From: Wolfiporia cocos
Taxonomy: Eukaryota; Basidiomycota; Agaricomycetes; Polyporales; Phaeolaceae
DNA length: 64,000 nucleotides
Reading direction: 5' to 3'
NCBI GenBank assembly: GCA_029448655.1
Contig: JACCLO010000006.1
Location: forward strand, 1,302,001 to 1,366,000
A program made the translations under genes and the position numbers. Below are positions 12,035 to 23,888 of this stretch, in pieces (position 1 is the stretch's first letter; each line of letters opens with the position of its first letter). The notes beneath the pieces are model-generated. The model did no database searches, had not been told where the DNA came from, and saw nothing but the letters and a program-made list of their open reading frames with translations.

Positions 12035-14844
12035 ATGATCTCCACCTCCAGGCCCCCCTCGGTGCACAGCACCACCACCGACGCGGGCGACCCGCTCTCG
12101 GCGCTGCTCCGCCCGCCTCCGAGCGAGTCCGAGACCGACAAGGCGCTCAGGCTCCAGAGGGAGGCAGAGGCGAAGAAGATCAACGACAAAATCGACGAGG
12201 AGATCAAGGCGGACCGGGAACGGTACAAGAAGAGCAAGCAGGATGTAAAGGTGCCCGTCTGTCCTCCTTCCCTATCCTCGATATCGAGAGAACGCGGCAC
12301 CGCATCACGCGCTCATTTGCAATCCCGTTCCCGCTCGTGCATTCGCGCCTCGGTCCCGCATCTGCGCGGGTCGTATGCGAGTACGCGCCCCGCTAGTGGG
12401 CTCTCACTATGCTGCGGCCTGAATCTGGCTTCCGATCGCGGTTTGCGTCGTGCTCGCGGCACATCGTATCGGAAAGCTAGCCTCAGGCCGGCGGGGCACT
12501 GGGCGCGGATCCACACCGGGGTGGCATCTCACCGGAAGACTTGAGCGTTGTGCATGCTGATGCCTTGTGGTCGCCGTTGATGGGTTTCTCTACTCGGCTC
12601 ACCGGGGGCCATCGATGCGCTCTTTTGATATATGAAGGTGTTGGGTGTCTTGGCAATGAGCGAACGTTGGACTGGCCTGATTCAGATATGCGCTCATTGT
12701 TCGGACATCCGCCTCTCCCTGGCGATAGGTTTTAATGACGCTCATGGCCCTGCGCCTTGCTCACTCAAGCTCCTGGTAATTGGAAATCCCAGTCCCAGGC
12801 CAGTCAGCGGGTCGCCAGGCGCGCAGAGTCGCACGTCGCCTCAGGGCGTGAGCTTCAACTGGGAGATTTTCGTCGACGCGTCGTTCATCTTCATACAAGC
12901 ATGCAGCGTCCTGGCTATGCGGAACGCCTTACGTTCGAAAAAGCTAGAAGTCGGGTGCTCGATGTTCGCCTACTGCTCAGGCACCCAGACAGGCCCGGGC
13001 GTTTGCTGCTAATGATATGGATTAGATAGGCTTCATGTCCGTGCTTGCGTCCATCGGTGCCTGCTAGCGGTTCTGTGTGCATTGACAGATTGCCGTGTTC
13101 GCCGTGGTCGCGTTCCCATCCTTCCCTTCCCTCACGTCACTTTTTTTTCCCGTGGCCCTATTCATTATCATTCCCCGAACTGCCTTCTGACACGTCTCTC
13201 GCAGCTCCTGCTTCTCGGGCAAGCCGAATCGGGAAAATCGACGCTCCAAAAGCAGTTCCAGCTGATGTACAACCCGACATCGCTCGAGGAGGAGCGGCTC
13301 TCATGGCGCGTGGTGATCTACTACAACATCGTCCGGCCGATCCTGCGCATCCTCGAGGTGCTGGACGCGTACGCGGAGCTCGAGGACGACGAGGAGGCGG
13401 CGACGGTGGGGGCGACGACGCCGCCCCGCAGAGATGCCGCGGCCGCCGGAGAGTCGCTCGGACAGGACGCGGACGCCGCGCCGCCGCGGCTGTCCCCGTC
13501 CCCGTCCCCGTCGGCGGACCAGGGCCTGGCGACGCTGCGGCTGCGGCTGTCGCCGCTGCAGGCGCTCGAGGGCTCGCTCGCGCACCGCCTGAACGGAGGC
13601 GTGGCCGTGTCGGGCTCCGGGAAGGGCAGCGTGTTTGTGCGCTCGGGGTGGCAGGCGCGCGCGTTTGGGCTCGCGTTCGGGAAGGGCCGCGAGCGGACGG
13701 TCAGTGCGCGCGGGCGGTTCAGCTTTACCGGGCAGCGCAGCTCGCTCGAGAACGGCGTGAGCGCGGCGGCTGGCCAGGCGGAGAGGGAGGAGGAGATGAC
13801 GGAGCAGGACAAGCTCGTGGAGGATACGGCGAACGTGCTGAGCTTGTGCAAGGACGACGCGCGGGAGCTGTGGGGGCACCCGATGGTGAAGAGGCTGCGG
13901 GAGAGCAGGAAGCTGAGGCTGGAGGAGTGGGCGGAATAGTGAGTGCGGTTGTCCACTGCCCGTCTCGTGTAAACTGACCCGGCCCGGACAGCTTCCTCAA
14001 TAACATAGAGCGCGTTTCTTCTCCCGGATATGTACCAACAATAGGTGAGCGATGTACGATGAAGCTGTGACACTCGCTGACCGCGCCTTATCAGACGACA
14101 TTCTGCATGCACGCATACAAACCATGGGCGTTGCGGAGCACATTTTCGACGTCCCGCTCCACGGGCGGAACGTCACCTGGCACTTGTACGACGTCGGCGG
14201 CGCGCGAGGACAGCGGCACACCTGGGTACCATACTTCGACGATGCGTAAGCCCGTCTATCGTCCCGATTTTGACAATGTCCCTTAGCGTCTCTGCAGGAC
14301 GGCAATCATTTTCCTCGCGCCCGTAAGCGCGTTCGACCAGTACCTGACGGAGGACCCGCGTACGAACCGCGTGGACGACTCGCTGCAGCTCTTTAAGCAG
14401 ATCTGCTCGAACCAGCTGCTCAAGGGTGCGCATCTGGTCCTCTTCTTGAACAAGGCGGACGTCCTCCGCGAGAAGCTCGAGCGGGGCGTCAAGGTGAAGC
14501 GATAGTGCGTGTTCATTCCCCCCTGCCTTGTAGCTGCGCGAGATGCTCGTTGCTGACGAGCTGTGGGCAGCATCACGTCGTACGGCGACCGGCCAAACGA
14601 GGCAGATGCGGTCGTGAGCTACTTCAAGGCGCACTTTGCGCAGGTGCACACGAAGAACAACGAGAGCAAGCGCGTGCTGTACACGCACCTCACCAGCGTC
14701 GTCGTACGTCTGCGCGCACTGTCCGTTCTCGCTGATCACTCGTCACTCACTGCGCTGTAGGACACGAAGGCGATGCAGAGCATCATCTCGAACGTCCGCG
14801 ACTCGATCTTCCGCGATTACCTAAAGTCCGCCGCACTGGTCTGA
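12035..14844 (+). CDS. Divergent heterotrimeric G-protein alpha subunit
   Basis: Exons 12035-12250, 13205-13938, 13992-14044, 14095-14245, 14298-14504, 14571-14703 and 14761-14844 give 453 aa, against about 350-360 for classical G-alpha. G1 is GQAESGKST (residues 77-85). The arginine-finger region is ARIQTMGV (R269), G3 is DVGGARGQR (295-303), G4 is NKAD (364-367), and the G5 region reads THLTSVV (about 420-426) instead of the usual TCAT. The extra length is an insert of about 120 residues in the helical domain, rich in acidic, Ser-Pro and Gly residues. Two features are odd. The catalytic Gln after DVGG is Ala299, and the N-terminus (MISTSRPP) lacks the MGxxxS myristoylation signal and the usual Cys. 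A GTP-binding role is likely; normal GTP hydrolysis and membrane anchoring are doubtful. Intron 1 is 954 nt, long for this genome. Confidence 0.9.
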
Positions 14845-15750
14845 TCTCGCCCCCAGCTCGTCTCGCACACACGATCGCCACGTACGCATCTGTCCTGCAC
14901 GCACACACGAAAGAAAGACGCCTGGCACAGCGCACCCGGTCGCCACTATTTTATTGCTCTCGCACTCCACACTTGCCCAGTAATCGCCGGCCCGCTCGCT
15001 CTCGAACCCACGGTCCCGCTGCCCGCGCTATGATACTGCTGTTGTTTTATTATCACCCGTAGTTGAGTTGTTCCCATCATCGTCGCACTGTTGACTATCA
15101 CCTGTTCTTGATCCCGTCTCGGCTTCGTTTACGTATACAGGTTCGGTCTCTCCCTCGCGGCTATGTTTATAGTATTGGACTGTGTGGAATAGTACGCTCG
15201 CAAATCAGGCCTCCGAATTGAACTGGTGCATATGGCTTGTTGATCGCCTACAACTGCACCGTATGATGCATGAGACCGCGCGTCGGTGTCTCTGACACGG
15301 CAGTGTTGACGTTATGTTGCCGCAGCGGATATACATGTCTTGGCGGGATCTCGGGCGCAGCGGCGGACGTTGCGGCGGACGTTGCGGCGGACGCCTGCTA
15401 CTTACGTCACTTGAAGATTGAAATGAAGCCTGTCAATTATAGTATTTGGTGGCAATGAATTATGATACGGAGATGTGTGGCGCGTCCGCCGCCGCCCGGC
15501 CGGGACGCTCGCGGCGTTTTTGGGCCCCAAGCCGAGAATATGCTTACCGCCTCCGTTCACGTTACAGCACCCAAGACCGCCCCGCCTGGCATAGTGTGTG
15601 AATAGAATATTTACTGCGCGCCACCTGCACATGCGCGCGAACAGTTCCTCTCGTATGATACAAGTCCGACACTTCCATATGCTCCGCTCTCCCGCGGCCA
15701 GTGATTCTGTTGATCGTGATGGTGATGATGTCGGAGGGTACTGGATGATG
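14845..15750. other. 3' flanks between convergent genes; small tandem repeat
   Basis: No gene is visible between the G-alpha stop and the CAP2 stop. A 12-bp unit (GTTGCGGCGGAC) is repeated about three times near 15353-15392. Confidence 0.4.
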
Positions 15751-16920
15751 TCACCGCTTGATGAACCCGACGAGCTCCTTCTGCAGCTCGCGCTGCCGTC
15801 GTGCCTTCTCGAGGTCGTCGACGCTGCGGAGGTCGAACACGACATCGCGCGTCTTGCCGAAGTACACCTGTCGCGTGCTAAGCAGAGCGGGGCGTGAGGA
15901 CAGCCAGGGGACCTACCTCCTGCAGTGTGTTCCGCATCTTGATCTCCATTTCCTCGACCATCCTGCCCGTGTTGGCGACGTGCGCCATCTGCTCTGGCAC
16001 GGGGTAGTCCTTCTCCTCCTGCATACAGCAGCACGCACACCCAAGGGGCAGAGGGCGCGGATCGCGCAGATGTGGCGTGTCATGGGCATTGCTGCGCTCC
16101 CGCATTGCAAACACGCACCTGTCTCGTCATGCTCCCGCTCAGCGCGACCTCGCCCGCGCGCGTCGCATCGTCGCCCTCCTTCTCCTTCGCGTCCCTGCCC
16201 GTCGCCGCGCGGTTCGTCATCTGCAGCATGATCGTCGACGTGAGCTTGTAGTGCGCCTGGCGCCCGCGCTCCGAGACCTCAAAGACGTGGATCGAGTCCC
16301 ACGAGCCCGACGGCTCCGTCGGCGACGACGCGTTCATGACTGCCGCCCGCCATCAGCTGCGTGGACCCTCGCCGGCGGCAGCAGGGAAGACGCACCCTTC
16401 TTGAGCAGCACGACGCCAGCGAAGCCGCCGTCGTCCAGGTCCCAGAGGAACACGGACGACACGCCGCCCTCGTAGTACCTGCAGTGCCCGCGTCGGCGTC
16501 AGCGGAGGGCGCAGAGCGGCGGGCCGACGCACATCTCGCGATACGTGTCGAACGCCTCGTTCGCGGTGATCTCGAGCTTGCGCAGCTTCGCGCTCGGCAC
16601 CGTCCCGTCCTCGAACGGTGGGTCGTACTCGTTCGACCAGGGGGACCTGTTTGCCGCGTGAATGAGCACATGCGTGAGGCGCGCGAGACGGTGGGCGGAC
16701 GGACGCACCGGTAGCTCTCGCCGTCGCGGTTGTAGTCGCACGCGAGGTATTCGCGCCCTGTCGCGCGGTCGGTGAGCACCTTGAGCGGCTGGTCGACGGT
16801 CCCGAGCAGGTCTTCCGCGTAGTCTGGGCACATCGCCGCGAGTGAGGCGACATTCTCCTCGACCCGCATCGGCGGGAGGCGCCGCATCAGGTCGAGCATT
16901 GAATCTACGAGGTCGCCCAT
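15751..16920 (-). CDS. CAP2: F-actin capping protein subunit beta
   Basis: Exons 16920-16709, 16646-16533, 16478-16396, 16339-16119, 16018-15917 and 15867-15751 give 282 aa, the usual CapZ-beta length. Conserved blocks are [123 protein letters not shown] and [14 protein letters not shown]. The protein pairs with CapZ alpha to cap barbed ends of actin filaments at cortical patches. A small insert rich in Ala, Asp and Lys precedes SGSMTRQ in the loop that varies between species. Every intron has GT-AG ends and each join restores conserved sequence, so the model is firm. Confidence 0.95.
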
Positions 16921-17733
16921 AGTGGAATGATGGTAATTACAGGCGGCGGATCGTGATGGCTTAGATCCTGAGTGGTCCTAGATAGAGCAGCTCAGAGTAG
17001 AGGTTGATAGCCGAGATTACTGAAGGAAAGCCCAGGATGAGCTGGAGATGAGGACAGCGTAGCGGACGCGCCGCGGTGTCCGATCAATCACGATCACGGT
17101 CTGCAATGTGCAGACGCCCACAACGATAGCCCGATTTGGAGATGCATGTCAATTCAATTCCTAGTATCCTAGGACCATGCAATAGTCCACACGTATGTAG
17201 ACGTACTTCTCAAGCCCAAGTAGCACAACTCAGATATGTGTCTCAGATTCAGTTCAAGGAACATTCGCTCTTGACGTCTTCCAGGTCTCGTCGTAATAAC
17301 TACCGGATCCCCAAAGGAGATATTCTACTCTCCGTGCACTGGCGTTCTCCATACAGCCGAATCCTACACTGTTCAAGGCACCTAAGAACATAGATTCGCT
17401 CTAATATCACGCTCATTGTTCTGTCCTGCTCTTGTGGCGCGAACCGGTGTCATGCTAACCTCGAATGGTTCATTGTCCTGTCCTCCACCGCAACACTATG
17501 AATCCGGGCCCCGTCATTGGACGCACTGCCCCGCAATACGAATAAGCACCTGGCCATAGGCCCAGCACACACCACAATGGGTACAGCACACCGACCAACG
17601 AGAAGCGAGTGTTTTGGCATCAGTCCAATGGCGTGCGTTCCATATCGCAGCGCCGGCGCTGCCTCGGATCGGGCCCAGACATACGGAGCCTATGCGCCCG
17701 AGTACAGCACAGCTCTCCGCGTGTGTCGCCAGC
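16921..17733. other. Intergenic, no gene seen
   Basis: Promoter side of both CAP2 and the first micro-gene. Base composition becomes AT-richer here, marking the edge of the gene-dense part of the window. Confidence 0.4.
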
Positions 17734-17739
17734 TATAAG
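17734..17739 (+). promoter_or_regulatory. TATA box of micro-gene copy 1
   Basis: TATAAG lies 87 bp before the ATG at 17821 and is followed by a pyrimidine-rich leader, a layout typical of strongly expressed basidiomycete genes. Confidence 0.7.
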
Positions 17740-17820
17740 AGCCCACGACTCGCTCGCTGCTCCCCAGTCGTCATCTCTCATCTGCCACTTACCACCCACT
17801 TCACTCACCAAATCACTACC

Positions 17821-17999
17821 ATGTCTGTGAGTGTGGCGTTCGCTTGCTGGTTGCCATTGTTAGGACGGCCGGCGGGGACACATAGCTGACGGGTTGGTGA
17901 TGCGTCTAGGAGACCGCTCAGTGCGCTAACGTCCAGGCCAACGGCGGCACCTGCTCCTGGCCGACCTGCGGCTGTACCGAGCCCCCCAAGAGCAAGTAA
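17821..17999 (+). CDS. 31-aa four-cysteine peptide, copy 1 (metallothionein-like?)
   Basis: Exon 1 is ATG TCT (17821-17826). An 83-nt GTGAGT...CTAG intron follows, and exon 2 is 17910-17999. The product is 31 aa, MSETAQCANVQANGG followed by TCSWPTCGCTEPPKSK. The cysteines follow C-x9-C-x4-C-x-C. There is no signal peptide and no CaaX end, so a pheromone precursor is unlikely. The closely spaced Cys near a Lys-rich tail recalls very small fungal metallothioneins, but four Cys is few and I do not recognise a named family. A near-identical copy lies 1.1 kb downstream with the same intron position, and both have strong TATA boxes. This argues for a real, highly expressed gene rather than a chance frame. 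Confidence 0.72.
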
Positions 18000-18894
18000 G
18001 CGACTTGCGCATTCGCATCCAGGTATGCTGTGTATTGCGCTTCGTTGGGTTGTGGCGTTGCTGAGTCTTGCCAGTTACAGTCGTATGATGCTTTGAGGCG
18101 ACTCGAGGGGCATGCGATGGGCATGATGCGAGACACGTTGTTGTACTATATCTTGGCAGTCATTTATTGGTTTTCGAGCATCATGAATATGAGTCTGTAC
18201 TTGAGATGAGCCACATCTTGTAAGATTGGCGCCAGCATACGTCAGGGGTTTGAGGAAGGAATGCAGCCCTCAGACCTCACCTTGCCATCCACTTTCAGTG
18301 AAGACGGGATACCTCTTCGTTGTCTATTAGCGCGCAGGGTTCGCTCCCACAGCGGCCGCCGACTGGGTGAAATGTGATGCACGTACCTTCGAAGAGCAGC
18401 ATTGACGGAGCTGCTGATCTGCTAAAGGACGGATTTCACATTCAGGAAGGAACTATGTCATTCTGCACTCATGTATCAGGAAGATTAGGTCATGATCAGG
18501 ATCAGAAGAAGCCCAGAAAACGAGGAGATGTTCAACTTAGACGCTGCGCCGGGCAAAGTTGAGCAAGGTTTGGACCACGAGTGGCGTTCCGCAGGCCAGT
18601 CGGGTTCGCCGCATTACAGAACCACGTCCGAGTTTCGTGTCGGCTTCAGTACTGTCCTTCTCGACGTGGAGCAAGTTGATCGTCCCTGCTCGGATCGGGC
18701 AGCTCATGCGGGTCTCGAGGACGTGATAGCCTGACGAAACGCGGGTTCGCGGTTCGACGACTGCGAGAACCAGTAGCATATCACTCGTTTGACGCCCCCA
18801 ATGAGAGGAATGCGGTTACGGCGTAGGAGGGGCATGTCCCGGGTCTTGAGTCCTGTGTCCTCCTGCTTTGCACCGGCTCTCTAGCCCTGGGGGG
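18000..18894. other. Spacer between the two micro-genes
   Basis: No supported gene. Open frames at 18374-18780 have no family signal. Confidence 0.4.
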
Positions 18895-18902
18895 TTATAT
18901 AA
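18895..18902 (+). promoter_or_regulatory. TATA box of micro-gene copy 2
   Basis: TATATAAG lies 77 bp upstream of the ATG at 18972, matching the arrangement of copy 1. Confidence 0.75.
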
Positions 18903-18971
18903 GAGCCCCGTCGACAGCTGGTGAACCCCAGTACTCACCTGTACACTCACTCATCTACTAGCACAATCACC

Positions 18972-19131
18972 ATGTCTGTGAGTGTCGTCTCACGTAGCAT
19001 GGCATTCTTCCGAAGCATGGTATTGACGAAGACGATACCAGGAAACTGCACAGTGCGCTAACGTTCAGGCCAACGGCGGCACCTGCTCCTGGCCGACCTG
19101 TGGCTGCGCCGAGCCGCCCAAGAGCAAGTAA
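18972..19131 (+). CDS. 31-aa four-cysteine peptide, copy 2
   Basis: Exon 1 is ATG TCT (18972-18977). The intron is 64 nt, and exon 2 is 19042-19131. The product differs from copy 1 at a single residue (CGCA instead of CGCT), while several codons differ silently, which suggests selection on the peptide. The intron sequences are unrelated apart from the first bases (GTGAGTGT), so the duplication is not brand new. Cysteine spacing is again C-x9-C-x4-C-x-C. A role in metal binding or another small-thiol function is an inference from composition only. Confidence 0.75.
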
Positions 19132-21234
19132 TGCTTGACATTTACTGGTGCGTACCGAGCTTCACGGGAGTCCTGAGATAGTTGAGTCTGACCGGCACAT
19201 CTTAGATGCAATCACTTGCAATGAGCAACACCATTCCTTCTGGCGCTGTGATTCCAGTTAGCAGAGACCACCTTCTGTATGATGCCAGTTTAATGTATGG
19301 GATACGGAGCGGAATGCATTGTGATAATTGGAACGTTCTGTGACTGAAACGCTCGCGACCATATCATCAATATGCTGGGTGAGTGGTACACATGCGCAGC
19401 AACAAGGCCGGCGAACGATCAGGCAGATCAGGCAGATGCAAGGCCAAGCCCGGATAGAAGAGACTTACCGTCATACACAGAGTTTGTAACGGCTCTCTCA
19501 GCTAGCATCTATTACATGTGGTACCGGTAACTGCCGCTCCGCAGACCGCAGCGAGAGCTCCGCGAGTAGAGTACCAGTGCCATGATCGCAGATACGCCCG
19601 TCGTTTTGCACCCCAGTAGAGATGAGCGGGCTTTGGTCACGGGAATATCGTTGACCAAGATCAATACTTATGTTGGCGTGGGCGCTGGAAATGTGTCACC
19701 GTACGCGACTCGTCACGAGTCACGTCACATTCTCACTGATCTCGATCGCCGCCTCCAATTAATCCGAACTTTTTAGGGGAGTAATATGCAGCAGAACGCT
19801 TGTGGATATGTGAAATTTGATAGCTGAGTACTGAGTACTGGACGAGGAATAATTTCCCCGAGGTGCTCGAGCACAGCATGCCGTAAGCCTGCATACTCCT
19901 TGCATGGCGTGGACGATATTCGAGATGTGGCGTGTCAAACTTTCAAGGAGTGCGGTCACCAAACCACAGGAAGGCATGATGCCATGTTCGCCATTGCTTT
20001 GTTTACAATCATCTATCAATCGCGCCCAAATTTGCAAATTCAGATGTTCGTAGATTCTATTCGATGTTCGCAGGAGCTCTTCTCAGATATTATTTAGGAG
20101 CGCGACATAGTCAAATGCAAATCCGAGTCTATGCATCACTATGAAAAGCTGCTCAACGTTCAACGTTCAACGTTGAACCAGCCCTGGGACCATCTCATTA
20201 GTTCAACAGTGCGTCGATACCACATGTTTGTGTCCCGTGACTATATCTGATCGCGGCTTGCGACAGCGACATGATGCTGATGTCCATACGAAGCATGCTC
20301 GAACCTCAGCGCTAGCATGCATCATTCCTGGTCGCGTGGGTGGTATTTTTGATATTGAGGGGTAAGGGTTCCACTTCTTGATACTTTAGGCGGCCAGCGT
20401 TCAACTTCCTTTTCTCCAGGGTGTTATACATAGCCCCTGAGGCATCTGAGGCATCGGGGCTATCTGAATACACTATGAAACAGGTTTTCATATGGCAGTC
20501 CGGTCAACCTCATGAAAGGTGGACGTCGGACTCGAAATATAAGCCTCGGGTTAAGCAAATGGGGCAATGACGAGCTAGTTTTGGCGCCTGTTCATCAGCT
20601 AATCGCCACAACCGTCAGATGCCGGATGTATCGCAGTGCAGGGCCTCCATCTCATCGGGTGTATCAGCACCGGTCCACCTCCGGACCATACAATTGTGAG
20701 AGGTCATCACCGCGTACCTTGGCATGAAAGGGTTTTTTTGTCCGATGCGTACCTTTGCGGTCAGGGCAATCTACCATGTACAAGATCTCGGAGTGGCCAA
20801 GCAATATAACCGAGTTGCATCTTTCAGCGGCGTTTGCGTTATTGTGAAAGTCATCCTGTACTGATTTTGTTCTCTTAATTACTAGAGCAATGACTTCCCC
20901 CAAAATATGGCTGTGCAATCCTGAGTTGACCAGCCGTACTTGATTCATGGGCAATGCTAGGGATACAACAGTACGGTAGGCGTGGAGTTCTTATCAAGTT
21001 TCAGCATATAGGCCACCACGCGGCCGATGAGGTGTCGGAACGGCGGGATCAGGTTCAAAGCTGTAAGCGCGTAATCTTCCCGATGATGTAGGGGACATCT
21101 CATGGGACTGCCACAGGAATGTGGAGACGCTCTAAACTGCTCGACGTGCTGGCGCCCGCTCACCATGTGAGACAGTTAGGTATGGCTGATCATCGCGTTG
21201 TGAGTGAAAGCTGTGATGAGCCAAACATCCGTGG
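19132..21234. other. 2.1-kb stretch, no gene seen
   Basis: AT-richer sequence with only short frames on both strands. A small direct and inverted repeat of CAACGTTCAACGTT lies near 20155-20180. This may be the upstream control region of the oxidase gene plus old repeat debris. Confidence 0.4.
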
Positions 21235-21242
21235 TATAAATA
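21235..21242 (+). promoter_or_regulatory. TATA box of oxidase gene 1
   Basis: TATAAATA sits 52 bp upstream of the ATG at 21287. It favours that start over in-frame ATGs further upstream, which precede the box. Confidence 0.7.
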
Positions 21243-21286
21243 CAACGTGTATCCGGCCTACTTATCCTGTCAACTACCTCAGCAGA

Positions 21287-23384
21287 ATGAGGTCCTTTGG
21301 TGAGCTTCTGAGCGGTACACTCATTACTATCAATGCGGCGTACTCTCAGCTACCCCTCAATATCCCGTTCAACTCCCCCTGGAGTCCATCAGTATCAGTG
21401 ACGTCTCGGTTTTGCAAGTGCCTTCCTGGTGATTCGTGTTTTCCAAGCCAGCAGGAATGGAGTCAGCTGTCTCAAAGGCTCAGCCAACCTTTGATCTATG
21501 GACAGCGCCCTTTGGCCTCCGTATGCTACAATACCTCGTCGGATTTCAGTCCCGCAGCGTGCAAGCAGGCGATGTCCGAGCGGTTTAACGAAACTTCCTT
21601 AGCCGAGTCAAGCAACACCATCATGTGGACCATTTTCGAGGATATTATCACCCCACACGGCATCGAACAGTGTCCTTTCGAGTCAGGTCCTGACGAAATA
21701 TGCCATCAGGGTCGAGTTCCATCGATCTCGGTCAACGCTACCTCAGTCGAGGATATCCAACTCATGGTCGAGTTTTCATCTCAGCATAATTTACATCTCG
21801 TTGTGAAGAATACGGGGTAAGTAACACATTGAGGGCTTATAGAATTAGCTAACGATATGCATCATGGCAGTCATGAGTTAATGGGACGTGACTTCGGCGT
21901 CGGCTCTGTAGAGATTTTCACGCATTACCTGAAGGGTATAAATTTCACGAATGACTTTACCCCTAGTGGGGTTGTGGGTGATCGTGCAGGAGGACAACAT
22001 GGTAAGTGTAGTTGATAGTAATGTACGCCAGCACTACTCATCAACCCTCGAAGCTGTCACAATTGGAGCAGGTGTACAATGGGGCGAATTGTATGCCGCG
22101 GCAGAGAAAAACAACCGCTCCGTCGTTGGCGCCTTTCCACCATATGTTGGAGTCGGTGCTGGTGCCGGATGGGTTCTGGGCACAGGTCATAGCCCTTTGG
22201 CTCCTTTCTATGGTCTAGGTGAGCGAGAAATCTGCAATTCCAAAGTCTCATAATCCTGACCCTCGATCTGCCGTAGGTGTGGACAACGTGTTGCAATTCA
22301 CTGTCGTCCTACCTAATGCATCGTTTGTCACGGCCAATGATTATCAGAATACAGACCTATTTTGGGCGCTGCGTGGCGGGGGCGGTCCAAGTTTCGGCGT
22401 GGTGACCTCCGTGACATACAAAACGCATCCCAATGTCCCGTATACCGCCGCATACTACATTGCGCGCGCAAACTCCTCAGATTCGTACCTTGAACTGTTC
22501 AAAACATGGACGCAGTACAACAACCTCATTGAAGATGCTGGATGGTCCGGCGCATGGCCATTTGGCGGAAACACGCTCAACTTGTCTCTCATTACGCAGG
22601 GCACACCCCCATTCAAACCATTGGCTAATGCAACCCTGGAGGCGTTTTTCACTGCATCAAGGTCTATCCCCGGTATTGACGTTACGCTCGCAACTAGCGC
22701 ATCGTATTCCTCCTTCTACGAGTGGTATAGCGACAATCTCGGAAATAACTCGCATGGTTATGGAATCAACCTCAACGCTGGGGCACAGGTTGGAATCCCA
22801 ACAGCATTGGCATCGTGGCTGGTTCCTCGCGAGGTTTTCTATCTCAAACCAGATGCTCTTGCAGATGTTCTCGCGGGAATGCCAGGCGGTAACGCAGTGT
22901 ACGTCTGTTTCAATCGCTTTCTTTCAACATCTAAATCTGATGGTCAAACCCCAGAATGATAGGAGGTGGCGCTGTTGCCTCAGCCGACCCTGACTCTGTA
23001 GCTGTGACGCCTGCATGGCGACGTATGACCGCTCACATCCTTCTAACCACATCGTGGAACCAGACTTCGGATCCAGCCGTAGTTGAGGCCGCACGGAAGT
23101 CTGTCCGAGATCAAGTAGAGCCTCTGCGTCAATTGGCACCTCTCCCCATTGGTGGACAATACATCAACGAGGTGAGTGTAAGCGTGTGATGGCAAACCAT
23201 GCATTAATTCGAAACATTTAAGGCGGATATTCTTGAACATCACTGGCAAGAAGCATATTGGGGGAGTCACTATCCTCGCCTCCTTTCTATCAAGAAGGCA
23301 ATTGATCCGCATGATCTACTGGTTGTCTACAAAGGGGTCAACTCTGAGCAGTGGGACGATGAGATAGTCTGTAAAACTTTGTAG
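21287..23384 (+). CDS. Secreted FAD-linked oxidoreductase, berberine-bridge-enzyme-like, copy 1
   Basis: Exons 21287-21816, 21871-22001, 22054-22218, 22277-22898, 22955-23171 and 23223-23384 give 608 aa, typical for fungal BBE-like (FAD_binding_4 plus BBE C-terminal domain) oxidases. The N-terminus MRSFGELLSGTLITINAAYS looks like a signal peptide. The FAD domain shows VVKNTGH (H178, likely the covalent flavin link), FGVGSVEIFTHY, TIGAGVQWGELYAAA, GWVLGTGHSPL, YGLG and VDNVLQFTVVLPNAS, then LFWALRGGGGPSFGVVTSVT. The position that carries a second flavin-linking Cys in bicovalent enzymes appears to be Pro (GAFPPYVGVG), so a single covalent link is inferred. The C-terminal BBE domain ends YKGVNSEQWDDEIVCKTL. 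The exon 3 acceptor (after AAG) is the least certain boundary. The substrate is unknown. Confidence 0.92.
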
Positions 23385-23615
23385 ATTTGTACATTAAAGT
23401 GACCTGTTGCCGGACTTATTTTGGGTCATCGCCCATATTCTATAGTATGTCTAGATATAGTATACTAATCACGGACTGATGTGCCTCTCGTTCTAACTTT
23501 GCTAACCGGAAGTCCCGACTATATGTACATCGAATACGTGAATTTGACCAAGATCACATTATTCAGCTTGCTACGCCTAAAAAAGACTGTACTCATTCTT
23601 CCTCAGGGTGCAATA

Positions 23616-23888
23616 CACCGGGGACACTATCTAATGACTTTGTCGGAAACATGTTGGTATCATTTAAATAAGTGATCAAATGCAAACATAATGCATTGGT
23701 TGACAACATCATAAGAAACACAGGACCTCAGCTAGCCATGGGCTGCGTAAAGATCCAGACACCGGGGGTATTATCTAATGAAGATATTATATAAGCAATC
23801 AATGCATTATGTTGGCGTTTGATCACTTATTTAAATGATACCAACATATGCATGTTTTCGACAAAGTCATTAGATAATGCCCCCGGTG
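23616..23888 (+). mobile_element. 273-bp foldback MITE, copy A
   Basis: It begins CACCGGGGACACTATCTAAT and ends ATTAGATAATGCCCCCGGTG. The outer about 90 bases at each end are imperfect inverted repeats, so the whole element can fold into a hairpin. An internal motif (CACCGGGGGTATTATC at about 23760) repeats the terminus. Flanks are ATA and ACA, a near-match 3-bp duplication. It is about 97-98% identical to copy B (counted by eye), which lies in the opposite orientation. The CACC ends and 3-bp target duplication recall CACTA-type elements, but no transposase is present. Confidence 0.88.

Noticed and set aside
15353..15392. 12-bp tandem repeat as a CRISPR-like or regulatory array
   Set aside because: It has only about three units, with no spacers and a GC-simple composition.
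17821..19131. Reading the four-Cys peptides as mating pheromone precursors
   Set aside because: There is no C-terminal CaaX motif; both end PPKSK.
21119..21286. Longer N-terminus of oxidase copy 1 from an upstream ATG
   Set aside because: The extension precedes the TATA box at 21235 and would hide the signal-peptide-like start that copy 2 shares.
22002..22053. Shorter intron 2 in oxidase copy 1 ending at GTAG or GCCAG
   Set aside because: Those acceptors give a 10-nt intron or shift frame. The AAG acceptor gives 52 nt, keeps frame and matches the position in copy 2 (60 nt).
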